A stretch of DNA of 64,000 bases from Roseibium sp. Sym1 (GTDB lineage: Bacteria; Pseudomonadota; Alphaproteobacteria; Rhizobiales; Stappiaceae). How positions within the stretch are numbered: the stretch's first letter is position 1; each line of letters opens with the position of its first letter. Below are positions 29,365-38,467 of the stretch, piece after piece. The notes beneath the pieces are model-generated. The model ran no database searches and was not told the origin of the DNA. It saw nothing but the letters and a program-made list of their open reading frames with translations. The stretch is taken from positions 5,988,501-6,052,500 of the forward strand of contig NZ_CP114786.1 of assembly GCF_027359675.1 (NCBI RefSeq). The letters are read 5' to 3'. Made by a program: the position numbers and the translations under genes.

Positions 29365-30762
29365 CTACTGCTTTGTCTTCAGATAGGAGGACGCAAACGG
29401 ATCGCCGCTCGCCGCAGCCATCTTGAGATATTTCAAGGCGGTGGCCTGGTCGGCTCCCCCGTTGCCGTTCTCAAAGAGATCCACACCGAGTTCGTACTGG
29501 GACTTGGTGTCGCCGGCATCGGCCGCCTTGCGCAGCCACTTGCGGCTTTCCGACACGCTTGCCGGCTTGGCACCCCCGATCGAATAGATCGAACTCAGCG
29601 CCCTCGCGGCGGAGACATTGCCTTTGTTGGCGGCGGACGCGACGGCGGAATAGAGCGTGTTTGCCGCTCCGCTGCCCGCGCGGGCGCGCTGCAGCCGCTT
29701 GATCATCACCTCAAGCGCTTCCGACTTGCCGCCGGAATAGGCCTTGACCAGATAGCCCGCGATCGCGTCGTCATTTCCGCCGGTCTCGATGAAGAGGTTC
29801 GCCAGAACTAGGGCGGCGTCCGCGTTGCCGTTGCGCGCCGACTGCTCGAGAGGCGCGATGATCGCCCGGCGCGCCTCCTCCGACTTGGCGGCGCGATATT
29901 CGCGCGAGATCCGGCCCTGGGGCAGGACATTGCTGATGCCGGCCGCCGAGGCGACTTCCTGCAGGTAGGCGCCGTCCTTGCTGCCGCCCGTCGTCCGGTA
30001 GACCCGCGCTGCCAGTTGCCCGGCGCCCTTTTTGTCCAGCCTGCGTGCCTGTTCCATCCAGGCATGTGCGATCCTGGTGTTCTGCCCTACGCCCTGACCA
30101 AGGTAGTACACCCGCGCCTGGCGGAGGGCCCGGTCGCTCTTCGAAATCCGGTCGTTCCTGGCGTAGTATTTGGCCGCGAGTTTGATATTGCCTGCCCTTT
30201 CGGCATTTTCAGCAAGCTCGCGGGAAGCTGTCGTGGAGCCCTTGCCGGCTGCCCTTTGCAGCCAGTAGCTTTCGGATTTGAACTCGGCACCGCGCACCTT
30301 GCCCTTGCCGACAAGGTCTGCCATCAGCAAGTTGGCCGAAACGCTCGATCCGCTGTTGGCGGCGGGAAGATAGACTTCCCTGGCAACCTTGTTCAGGTTC
30401 GACGGACGGTACTTGCCGTCGATCTGCCCCTTAATCAGCCGGTTCTGGGAAGAGGTGTCACCGGCCAGCGCCGCCTTTTCAAAGGCCTGATAGGCGCTGC
30501 GGGTCTTGCCGCGCTCCTGCAGATACTTGCCGTATTCACGGTTGTAGTGCTGGATATCGGCCTTGGACGTCGCCTTGCTGGCGGCGATCGCAAGAAGCTG
30601 TTCGGGACTGTTCGGCGTTTTCACGCCGGCCTTGCCGTGGGCGATGCTGATCTTGGCTTCCCGATAGGCAGAATCCGGATTGCCCTGACACGCTGCGAGC
30701 AGCATGCCGGCGCTTCCCAAAAACAAGACAAGCCAAGCGTTTGCTTTGATACGATTAGCCAC
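29365..30762 (-). CDS. algK: AlgK-like Sel1/TPR lipoprotein
   Basis: A 465-aa lipoprotein with a helical repeat solenoid. The lipobox LLAAC places the lipidated Cys at residue 25. Sel1-type repeats run through the rest (for example SESYWLQRAAGKGSTTASRE, SRKWLRKAADAGDTKSQYEL, ALKYLKMAAASGDPFASSYL). Size, lipidation and repeats match Pseudomonas AlgK (475 aa), the periplasmic outer-membrane scaffold that localises the AlgE porin. Start is GTG at 30762 after GGAGTGGGGAA. Its place late in the operon differs from Pseudomonas, where algK follows alg44. Confidence 0.75.
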   Translation of the reverse strand: MANRIKANAWLVLFLGSAGMLLAACQGNPDSAYREAKISIAHGKAGVKTPNSPEQLLAIAASKATSKADIQHYNREYGKYLQERGKTRSAYQAFEKAALAGDTSSQNRLIKGQIDGKYRPSNLNKVAREVYLPAANSGSSVSANLLMADLVGKGKVRGAEFKSESYWLQRAAGKGSTTASRELAENAERAGNIKLAAKYYARNDRISKSDRALRQARVYYLGQGVGQNTRIAHAWMEQARRLDKKGAGQLAARVYRTTGGSKDGAYLQEVASAAGISNVLPQGRISREYRAAKSEEARRAIIAPLEQSARNGNADAALVLANLFIETGGNDDAIAGYLVKAYSGGKSEALEVMIKRLQRARAGSGAANTLYSAVASAANKGNVSAARALSSIYSIGGAKPASVSESRKWLRKAADAGDTKSQYELGVDLFENGNGGADQATALKYLKMAAASGDPFASSYLKTKQ

Positions 30763-30839
30763 TTCCCCACTCCAATCCCCAAAAGGTGTTCATTTCAGTT
30801 TGTTCTTCTCGGCGGTTCGCCCGCTCATGCCAGGACGCC

Positions 30840-32270
30840 TCACGCGGCCGCGTCCTGGTCGAAGGACACAAGCAGGCCGAGCCCGCGCTCCAGCAGGCGG
30901 TTGCATGTCTCGACGTCGGAAGCTTCCACGTAGCAGCGCATTTCCGGGGCATTCCCCGACGGCCGGAAATGCATGACCGAACCGTCTTCAAGGGTGATCC
31001 TCATGCCGTCGAGCGCGTTGACCGAGGCAGGCGTTCCGACCGGTTCGACAAAGCTGGCCACATTGCCCTCATCGGCTGAGAGCCAGGCCATGATCGCCGC
31101 GCTTTTTTCCTGCGGAAACTCCTGCAGCCTGTCGGCCGCCGTAGCGTTCAGTCCAAGCGACGCCGTGACCTTTGAGAGCGGCAGGCCGCTTTGAACCGTC
31201 GTCGCCAAAACGGCGAGGATGGGCAGGAAACAGTCGCGGGTCGGAAGCGGTGCCAAAACGCCGCCGGCAACCTCGAATTCCGATGCCGTCAGCGTTCCGC
31301 CATTGGCCTCGAAACCGACGATGCGGGCGTCGGCGGAGCCGGTTTCCGCGTCCATGCCGGAAATCACGAAGGGGGAGCCCACTTTGGTTCTCACCACCTT
31401 TCCGGAAATCTTCGCGTCGATGCCGGAGTTGGACGTGACCGGTGTCACCACCCGGTTGGCCTTGAGAAACAGGGCCACCAGAAGACCGCAGATATCGCCG
31501 TTGACCGGTTCCCCGGTTTCGTCGGCAACCAGCGGCCGGTCGCCGTCGCCATCCGCGGAGACGATGGCGTCAAGTTCATGCGCACGCGCCCATTCCCTCA
31601 GGGCGGCGCGTGTCTCGGCTGAGACGGCTTCCGTATCGACCGGGATGAATTCTTCGGAGCGGCCGAGGAGAACGGTCTGCGCGCCATAGAATTCGAGGAT
31701 CTCGGCAAGCATGTCCCGGGCAACCGTCGAATGCTGGTAGACGCCGACCTTCAGCCCTTTCAGCGCTCCTTCGGCCAGGAGCGACCGGTTGCGCTGCAGA
31801 AACAGCGCGACAGCCTCGGCGCCGTGGTCTTCAGACGTTGCCTCCCCCTCCAGGCTCCCGGGGGCCTGAATGCCGTCGGCAAGTGCGGTTATCGCCTGCT
31901 CGTCCGCCTTGCCGATTTCACCGGTCGGCAGATAGAACTTGATGCCGTTCCTGTCCGCGGGAATATGCGATCCGGTCACCATCATGGAGGCGGCGCCGAG
32001 CTTTATCCCGTAAAAGGCCAGCGCAGGTGTCGGCAGGGTTCCGCAATCAACCGGGATCATCCCGGCCGAGCGGACCGCGCGCTTGACATTGGCCGCGATT
32101 GCCGGACTGGACTCACGGAAGTCGTACCCGATCAGCACCCGGCTGCCGGGACCGGCAAGACCTTCGTCCAGGAGGTATTTCGAAAATGCTGCGGCATAGA
32201 CAAAGGACGGGCTGCCGACCAGATCGGCGGAAAGACCACGAAGACCGCTTGTGCCAAATTTCAAACTCAC
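30840..32270 (-). CDS. phosphomannomutase (AlgC/ManB type)
   Basis: A 476-aa alpha-D-phosphohexomutase. The four family loops are present: FGTSGLRG at the N-terminus, the phosphoserine loop TGSHIPADRNG (Ser101, in place of the common TASHNP), the metal loop SADGDGDRP (Asp240, 242, 244) and the phosphate-binding RPSGNAPE near the C-terminus. Start is GTG at 32270 behind AAGGAG. It converts mannose 6-phosphate to mannose 1-phosphate for AlgA. In Pseudomonas algC is outside the alginate operon, whereas here the mutase is built in, so the locus carries the complete route to GDP-mannose. Confidence 0.88.
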   Translation of the reverse strand: MSLKFGTSGLRGLSADLVGSPSFVYAAAFSKYLLDEGLAGPGSRVLIGYDFRESSPAIAANVKRAVRSAGMIPVDCGTLPTPALAFYGIKLGAASMMVTGSHIPADRNGIKFYLPTGEIGKADEQAITALADGIQAPGSLEGEATSEDHGAEAVALFLQRNRSLLAEGALKGLKVGVYQHSTVARDMLAEILEFYGAQTVLLGRSEEFIPVDTEAVSAETRAALREWARAHELDAIVSADGDGDRPLVADETGEPVNGDICGLLVALFLKANRVVTPVTSNSGIDAKISGKVVRTKVGSPFVISGMDAETGSADARIVGFEANGGTLTASEFEVAGGVLAPLPTRDCFLPILAVLATTVQSGLPLSKVTASLGLNATAADRLQEFPQEKSAAIMAWLSADEGNVASFVEPVGTPASVNALDGMRITLEDGSVMHFRPSGNAPEMRCYVEASDVETCNRLLERGLGLLVSFDQDAAA

Positions 32271-32305
32271 GGGAATCTCCTTAAACAATACACTGTGATT
32301 TCCGA

Positions 32306-33406
32306 TCAGTTTCTGAAGTCGATGTTGTAGACGGCGCTGATGCGCCCGCCCAAAGACGACGAATACAGGGGGTCCACATAGAGCCCGCCGTATTTCGCCC
32401 GGTCTTCCGGGTATTTCATGAGATAGACTTCGAGCCAGGCGATCCGGTCTCCCCGGATCAGGCCGTTTTCCTCGCGCGGCAGCTTCACCTGCCGTTCGCC
32501 GCTGAGCTCTTCCATGCGGCTGGGATCGGCAATCGAATCGAGCGAAAAGCGGACGAGCCTTCGCAGCGCGTTGCCACACAGGGAATAGGCTTCATAGCCG
32601 TTGGCCTCGGTCAGGGACGCCAGCATGAGCAAGGGCGCCAGGGCATGGAGGTGGTAATCGCGGGCCTTCTTCCTGCGATCCAGCTCCAGAGGCAACGCGC
32701 CGTCTGCGGTCACCTGGCAGACGCCCAGCTTGTAGCTGTCATAACCGAATTCGAGCAGGTCCTTCCGGCCGACAGCCACACCGACGGCGGCCACTGCGAA
32801 GCCGCCCCAGTAGCGATGGTTCTGCCTGTTGGACCGGCGGTCGCCGGATTCGGTGTAAACGGGAATGGTGGCCTCGGCGAGCCGGACGAGCCACTTGTCG
32901 ATTTCGGCGGTGTCGAAGTCCAGCAGCCGAACCGCTGGACGAACCTGCATGTACGCCACCGCGCTGCCCGCAATGATACGGGTCATGCTCAGGAAGGACT
33001 GCCGCGTTTTCAGATCCGACAGCGCGTCTGCCCGAGCCCAGAGATCCAGGGCCGCAAGAGCGCACGCGGCGTCGTCCAGCCGATTGCCGTCGGTCTGGGT
33101 GTAGTTGCTTGCGTTCTTGGTGACGAAGCTGAGATAAGCACGCGTATCCTTGATGGCGGCCTGGTACCGGCGCTTGTTGTCCGGATCGATGGTCGACCGG
33201 CTTTCATCCGCTGAACTGTAGATGCTGCCCAGTTCAAGCGTTCTGACCGGCTGGGGCAGTTTTTCTGAACAGCTTGTCTTGCCGTTATTGTCTTCCACAC
33301 TGCGTGCGAGCGGAAACGGAACGCTGAACCCGCTCGCGGATGCCGAAGATCCCATCAGTGCCACCACTATGGAAAACATCATCAATTTCATTGATTTAAG
33401 CGTCAT
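32306..33406 (-). CDS. algL: alginate lyase family protein, PL5 (AlgL)
   Basis: A 366-aa PL5-family lyase of usual length with a signal peptide ending near ASAS. The SRSTIDP region, CALAALDLWARADAL, NHRYWGG, the LPLELDRRKKARDYH segment with Arg and Tyr, and the C-terminal AWLE are conserved with Pseudomonas AlgL. Two catalytic-region differences stand out: the conserved SKY Lys is replaced (SIYSS at about residues 61-65), and the NNH motif reads QNH. In Pseudomonas AlgL clears stray alginate from the periplasm. This copy may be weak or changed in specificity. Confidence 0.85.
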   Translation of the reverse strand: MTLKSMKLMMFSIVVALMGSSASASGFSVPFPLARSVEDNNGKTSCSEKLPQPVRTLELGSIYSSADESRSTIDPDNKRRYQAAIKDTRAYLSFVTKNASNYTQTDGNRLDDAACALAALDLWARADALSDLKTRQSFLSMTRIIAGSAVAYMQVRPAVRLLDFDTAEIDKWLVRLAEATIPVYTESGDRRSNRQNHRYWGGFAVAAVGVAVGRKDLLEFGYDSYKLGVCQVTADGALPLELDRRKKARDYHLHALAPLLMLASLTEANGYEAYSLCGNALRRLVRFSLDSIADPSRMEELSGERQVKLPREENGLIRGDRIAWLEVYLMKYPEDRAKYGGLYVDPLYSSSLGGRISAVYNIDFRN

Positions 33407-33478
33407 TTCTCTGCCTTGATCTCCTGCAATCCGTCCGGGTTACGCTCTTGTTCGGAGGTACGCGGCTTTCCTTTGCCC

Positions 33479-36325
33479 TCATTCAAGATCCTCGAGTTCC
33501 TTGTATTGGCCTTCCCAGTAGGAGGCCTTCTCGGGGTCAGCCGCCAGGCCGGGCACCCCGACCTTGTAGGCGACGGCCAGGTCGCGGGCGCCTTTCGGAT
33601 TGCCCGCCTCCGCTGACTTTTCAAGCCAGTCCAGGGCGAGTTCGACATCCTTGGGAGCGCCATCGCCGAAGAAATAGGCCCGGTAGAGGCGGTACATGGC
33701 GTTCGGCTCTCCAGCCCGTGCTGCGAGAACAAGCCAATCAATGACCTTGGAATTGTCGGTATCACCCAAGCCGCCATCCAGATTGAGCCTGGCCAGCTTG
33801 AGAAGGTATTTCCCTGGCGATCTGACATCTTCGCCCAGGAAGCCGAGCAGTTCGGAGACTTCCTGGATATCAGAACCGATGGTTCCGTCGGCGATCTCGC
33901 TCAGCAGCTTGTTACCGGCTTCCTTGTCACCAAGATCGGCGAGCTTGCGGAGATATTCCTTTGCCTTTTCTGGCGAGGAATCGTTCCAGAAATCCTTCAG
34001 GTGCCCCTCTGCAAGATCTCGCAGAACCGAATTGCGGCCGAGCGCAAGCGCGCTCAAGAGATATTCCTCGGCGCGGTACCGTTCGTCGAGACCGTTGACG
34101 CCGTCCTGAAAGGCTGAGCCGATGGCATACAGGTCATCCGCATCCTGGTCGGCAATCTTGGTCGCCAGCGAAATCCAGTACTTGGCCATGGTGCCCGCCT
34201 GCGGATCGGGCAATGTCGAATAGACCCGGGCGACTGATACCATCTCGTCGACCGTACAGACCTCGCCTGAGGAGGAGATTTCGGCCATGGACTGCATAGC
34301 ATCCGCGGCACCCGGGTCCAGCAACGCCAGCTTGGCCTTGAAATCGCCGTCAGCCGCCGCTTTTTCCAGCCAGCCTCGGCCGACCGACACGTCAAGGGAA
34401 AGATCGGACAGGAGGAGCTTGCCGAATTCGCGCTGCCCACGACTGTCCCCCATCTCGGCAATCGTGCGATAGAGCTCGGCCAGTTCCGCTTCCTTGGCGG
34501 TGCCGGCGTTCCGGAGCATCTCCGCCTTGGCGAGATAGGCTTCAGGCCCGCCGGTCTCCAGAAGCGGCTCCAGTTCCAGGATCTGTGCTTCCTTTTCCTC
34601 GACGGTTTCCGCGACTTCAAACCGGTTCCGCAGGATCGCGATCTTGGCCCTGATGCGCTGATCGGGATCTTTGAGATTGTCGACGAAATCCGTCAGGCGT
34701 TTGGCCGCCTCGACCTGTTCTTCGAAACCTTCAATTCCCTTTTCCCAGCGGGCAACTGCGTAACCGATTGCTGAAGGACTGCCTTTAAAGGCCGCCTGCT
34801 TGATGTAGGTTCGGCCTCGTTCGCGCTCGGTCTCGTCGGAACTTGCAAGCAGGTTGAGCCCGGAAATATAGATCGAGTTGACCCCTCCCAGGACAGCCGC
34901 CTGGTGCAGCCACTCGTTGGCCAGATTGACAGAGATCGGAACGCCCATGCCGCAGGAAAACATCCTGGCCAGCTTGGAGGCGCTGTCCGGATTTCCCGAC
35001 TTTGCAGAAGACCTGAAATAGTCCAGGGCCTTCTCAAGCAACCTGGTGTCCTCGCGGCCGAGCTGCAAATAGATCTTGGCGATTTCGTTTGCCGCCTCGA
35101 CCGAGCCGACATCGGCGGCATGCTGAAGAACACGAAGCGCGTAGCGAAGATCTCCCTCGCGGCCGATCTCCATCAGGTAACCGCCATACACCACCGGCAG
35201 GGAGTCCGAACGTCCCGGCTGTTTCAGGGCCTTTTCGAAATAGGATTTCGCCTTGGCTTCGTCCGGCTCTCCCCCGAATTCGCCGGAATAGATGCGGGCC
35301 AGCCATTCATCAGCCGCGTGCAGCCCCTGCGCGGAAGCCTGCTGGAAATATCGCTCCGCGAGGACAAGGTCGCGCTCCAGCGACACGCCCGTGACATAGG
35401 CTTTGCCCAAGCCGAACTGCGCAGACGCTATGCCACCATCCGCCGCCTGCTGGAGGTAGCGGAGCGACTTGGAAACATCTATCTGCTCGACCTGGTTGGA
35501 CATGAACAGATCCGCCAGATAGTTGGCCGTTCGCGGGTCTCCCGTCTGGGCATATGCCTCGAGCCACTTGAGACCGGTGCTGACGTCCCGCTCCACCAGA
35601 ACGCCACGCAGATATAAAAATCCGATGTCGTTGAGCACCGAGCAATCGCCTTCCTTGAGCTGCGCGACCATGTTCAAGAGCGCGCCCAGAACCGCGGTGC
35701 GTTTCTGCTCAATCGGGACATTCGGATCGACAACCAGAACCTGGGCATATTCGGCAAGCCCATCCGGATCGGCCGAAAGCGCGGACAGGCGCAGGTAATG
35801 TCTGGCCATTTCGGCATCGCGTGTTTCGGCGGGCCCGTCCTCACCGTAGAACTGCCCGAGCGCCAGGGCGGCACGGGCGTAGCCGCTGTCATAGGATTCA
35901 AGCAGATAGGCCTCCGCCCGTTGCAAGTCCTCGGACGTTTCGGCAGCGGCCTGAAGGGTGCGCGCCAGAGGCAGCAGGAACGACCGCCGTCTGTCGGGGT
36001 AGGTCTCCATGGCCGCTTCCAGAATGCGCAGGGCCGTTTCCGGGGACCGTGGCACCTGCTCGCTGCCACGCAGATACTCACGCGAAATCGCGATCGCGGC
36101 AGACGCTTCCACGCCCAGCTCTTCCCCGTCCCATGTCGTCCAGTCCCGGTCGAGCACAATCTGCTCGCGTTCCTCTTCCGGTTCGCAAATGGCCGCGTAA
36201 TCCAGCTGGGGCGGTTCAAGAACAATGAGCGGATTCTCGGCCTGCACCCCATGGGCGCTGCAGGCCAGAATGGCCAATGCGGATACAGCCCCTGCCGTTT
36301 TTCTCCAACGAGTGATCTTTTTCAT
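33479..36325 (-). CDS. very large Sel1-repeat periplasmic protein
   Basis: A 948-aa protein with a Sec signal peptide (cleavage near VQA-EN) and Sel1/TPR-like helical repeats over almost its whole length, each with an A-x-x-G or A-x-x-Y spacing (SLRYLQQAADGGIASAQFGL, ALDWLEKSAEAGNPKGARDL). No enzyme motif or lipobox is present. Start is the ATG at 36325. It stands between algF and algL. It is twice the length of AlgK and has no counterpart in the Pseudomonas operon. A scaffold role linking the synthase, modification enzymes and exit route is a reasonable inference. Confidence 0.75.
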   Translation of the reverse strand: MKKITRWRKTAGAVSALAILACSAHGVQAENPLIVLEPPQLDYAAICEPEEEREQIVLDRDWTTWDGEELGVEASAAIAISREYLRGSEQVPRSPETALRILEAAMETYPDRRRSFLLPLARTLQAAAETSEDLQRAEAYLLESYDSGYARAALALGQFYGEDGPAETRDAEMARHYLRLSALSADPDGLAEYAQVLVVDPNVPIEQKRTAVLGALLNMVAQLKEGDCSVLNDIGFLYLRGVLVERDVSTGLKWLEAYAQTGDPRTANYLADLFMSNQVEQIDVSKSLRYLQQAADGGIASAQFGLGKAYVTGVSLERDLVLAERYFQQASAQGLHAADEWLARIYSGEFGGEPDEAKAKSYFEKALKQPGRSDSLPVVYGGYLMEIGREGDLRYALRVLQHAADVGSVEAANEIAKIYLQLGREDTRLLEKALDYFRSSAKSGNPDSASKLARMFSCGMGVPISVNLANEWLHQAAVLGGVNSIYISGLNLLASSDETERERGRTYIKQAAFKGSPSAIGYAVARWEKGIEGFEEQVEAAKRLTDFVDNLKDPDQRIRAKIAILRNRFEVAETVEEKEAQILELEPLLETGGPEAYLAKAEMLRNAGTAKEAELAELYRTIAEMGDSRGQREFGKLLLSDLSLDVSVGRGWLEKAAADGDFKAKLALLDPGAADAMQSMAEISSSGEVCTVDEMVSVARVYSTLPDPQAGTMAKYWISLATKIADQDADDLYAIGSAFQDGVNGLDERYRAEEYLLSALALGRNSVLRDLAEGHLKDFWNDSSPEKAKEYLRKLADLGDKEAGNKLLSEIADGTIGSDIQEVSELLGFLGEDVRSPGKYLLKLARLNLDGGLGDTDNSKVIDWLVLAARAGEPNAMYRLYRAYFFGDGAPKDVELALDWLEKSAEAGNPKGARDLAVAYKVGVPGLAADPEKASYWEGQYKELEDLE

Positions 36326-36365
36326 TTTTCTTGACCCCCAACCCGAACGGGTTTGTTTTCCCTGA

Positions 36366-37019
36366 TTATTTGTCGAGCTCCGTCGCGGCGAGATAAGCGG
36401 TGATCCCCCCGGAGGTCTCCAGAACAACCACGTTCTGGCGCTTGTCCGCAGTCAGCGATACGGATTCCACTTCAAGCACCTGCTCACCGTCGGACGAGGC
36501 CAGAAGGCCGATATCGATTGCCGGCAGCTCCTTGCTCGACATTCCGCCGGGGGCGACCGCTTCGAACAGCGTGCGTTTGTCGCCTTTCAGCGCAAGCGCG
36601 AGATCGGCCGGCTGGCTGGCAAAGTTGTAGAATGTCAGCGCGGACTTGGATGGATTGTCGACGGCCTTGTCCTCGATCACGAGGATCGGCGCTCCCCCGG
36701 CGTTTTCAGCGCCCACGGCCACGGTGTAAAACTTGCCGGGCTCGAGAACAGCGTCGGTCGTCGTGATCCCGTCACCAATCGAATAGCTGCCGTTCTGGAT
36801 GATGTGGTAGGCCGTGAGCGCCTTGCCGTCGACGCTGAATTTCTGGCCAGAGAAATCGACCACGAGCCCGTTCTTGAGCTTCGCGTTGACGAACCGCACC
36901 AGGCTCTTGTCCGCGGGAATTGGCGCTTCATACAATGCGTCTTCGGCGACGCTCCAGGTGGATGCACCAACGAGAGTGACAAAAATTGCAGCAGCCAGCG
37001 TGCTGAGTTTGGATAACAT
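36366..37019 (-). CDS. algF: alginate O-acetylation protein AlgF
   Basis: A 217-aa secreted beta-rich protein matching AlgF in size and pattern: signal peptide ending near SVA-ED, then LYEAPIPADKSLVRFVNA, a repeat-like FSVDGKALTAYHII, and LTFYNFASQPADLALAL. AlgF is a periplasmic adaptor needed for alginate acetylation together with AlgI, AlgJ and AlgX. It lies 17 bp after algX, beside the other acetylation protein, unlike the Pseudomonas order. Confidence 0.87.
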   Translation of the reverse strand: MLSKLSTLAAAIFVTLVGASTWSVAEDALYEAPIPADKSLVRFVNAKLKNGLVVDFSGQKFSVDGKALTAYHIIQNGSYSIGDGITTTDAVLEPGKFYTVAVGAENAGGAPILVIEDKAVDNPSKSALTFYNFASQPADLALALKGDKRTLFEAVAPGGMSSKELPAIDIGLLASSDGEQVLEVESVSLTADKRQNVVVLETSGGITAYLAATELDK

Positions 37020-37036
37020 GTTCTAATCCTCGAAAA

Positions 37037-38467
37037 CTAGTTGGATACCGGTTGTTCAGAAAAGACGTTTGGCGGAAATCGGCAGAGCTGCACCGCGCCT
37101 GATGTCAGGAGATCGTTCTCGACCTGAAGCGACACCTGTGCGGGCGTTGCATCCTTTTCTTCCGGAAACGTCTGATAGAATTCCCTCAAGCCGGTCACGC
37201 GAACGGGATTTGCAAAGCTGACAAGCTCTTCATCTCCGTCCGCATACCGGTAGGAAATGCGGAAGCCGGTCAGTGCCGCGTTTGAAAAACTGAACCGGAG
37301 GTAATAGTTGCCGGGGGCGTCCCCTGTCTCCGGAAACGAGAAGGAAAACCGCGAACCTTCATCGAACGTGCCGGACGCAATTTCCAGGTCGGCGGAACAC
37401 TGACCCAAAATGGCCGGCACTATGGCCCTGCTGACAACGTTGAGTTCTTTCAGAATCTCGCGCAGGTCTGAGTATTCCCAGAGCAGGATCTTCGGTTTCC
37501 TGGCCAATCCACTCGACTTCTGCGTCCAGCCGTATATCGCTTCCGTGAGGCCCCCACCCGCAACGGCAAAGTTGGACACGTCCTGCTGCAAATACTCCCT
37601 GAGGTACCCAGCAAAGTTGTAGTAGAGCGCTTCATCCGTGTAGGACGTGCCGACGATATGCAGCAGTTCACGCTCCGGCTCCGCGTTTTCGTCCGCGAAG
37701 AGTGAATCCAGCGTGTCCAGTTCCTGAACCGTCTTGAAGGTCTTCAGCACATCCGGCGGTATCTTGTCCTGGCAGACTTCGTTCAGCGCCTTGGTCAGGT
37801 TGCCGCGCACCAGAACCTCTTCACCGGAGGGACGTGTCTGAAAGGTGACAGGATTGGAAGTGTCCGGTGCGAGCTCCCTGATCTTGTCAGCGACCGCCTT
37901 TGCCACCAGTTGTGCACCGGCCGGCTTCCAATGCACATCTCCCGGAAACGCGTAGCTGCTGGCGTCAAAGTCCGGGTTGTCCAGCAAAATCCGGTTGATG
38001 TCGACCACGTCGATGCCCGATTGCCGGAGCGTGTCGACAAACGCGCTGAACTGGCCTGCCGAAAAGTCCGCATCGTAGATCATGTCGGGCAGCAGGCCGT
38101 TGTTCGGAATCTTGTCCCGCCCGACAATTCCCCTCGGGATCATCGGCATCAGGATCAAATGAATGTCGTGATAGGCCAGCGCGTCATTGACCCGCTTGAA
38201 CGCCTCAAGGCTCTCCTCGGAAATCTCGAACAGGTTCTCCAGATCGCTTTTGCGGAAGAACCAGCCGTCATAGCCTTGGTAGAGTTTCACTCCGATGGTC
38301 GATTTGGGTGACTTTTCCTGGAGATTTTCACAGCGGTAAAGCACCCTCTCCTCGCCGGCAGTTTCCCCGGCAATGCTGCCGGTCGCCGTGAAGGCGGAAA
38401 GCGAAACCAGCGCGAGGCCGGCAGCAATCCGGGAAACGCCTTGCCGTTTCAATACCCATCCGGTCAT
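37037..38467 (-). CDS. algX: alginate acetyltransferase and export protein AlgX
   Basis: A 476-aa periplasmic protein (Pseudomonas AlgX is 474 aa). After the signal peptide, the SGNH-like domain has Asp177 and His179 in GDVHWKP and Ser275 in VGTSYTDEA, closely matching D174/H176/S269 of the Pseudomonas enzyme; a C-terminal carbohydrate-binding domain follows (from about residue 345). The ATG at 38467 overlaps the upstream gene's stop as ATGA. It adds acetyl groups directly to the polymer and is part of the secretion complex. Confidence 0.92.
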   Translation of the reverse strand: MTGWVLKRQGVSRIAAGLALVSLSAFTATGSIAGETAGEERVLYRCENLQEKSPKSTIGVKLYQGYDGWFFRKSDLENLFEISEESLEAFKRVNDALAYHDIHLILMPMIPRGIVGRDKIPNNGLLPDMIYDADFSAGQFSAFVDTLRQSGIDVVDINRILLDNPDFDASSYAFPGDVHWKPAGAQLVAKAVADKIRELAPDTSNPVTFQTRPSGEEVLVRGNLTKALNEVCQDKIPPDVLKTFKTVQELDTLDSLFADENAEPERELLHIVGTSYTDEALYYNFAGYLREYLQQDVSNFAVAGGGLTEAIYGWTQKSSGLARKPKILLWEYSDLREILKELNVVSRAIVPAILGQCSADLEIASGTFDEGSRFSFSFPETGDAPGNYYLRFSFSNAALTGFRISYRYADGDEELVSFANPVRVTGLREFYQTFPEEKDATPAQVSLQVENDLLTSGAVQLCRFPPNVFSEQPVSN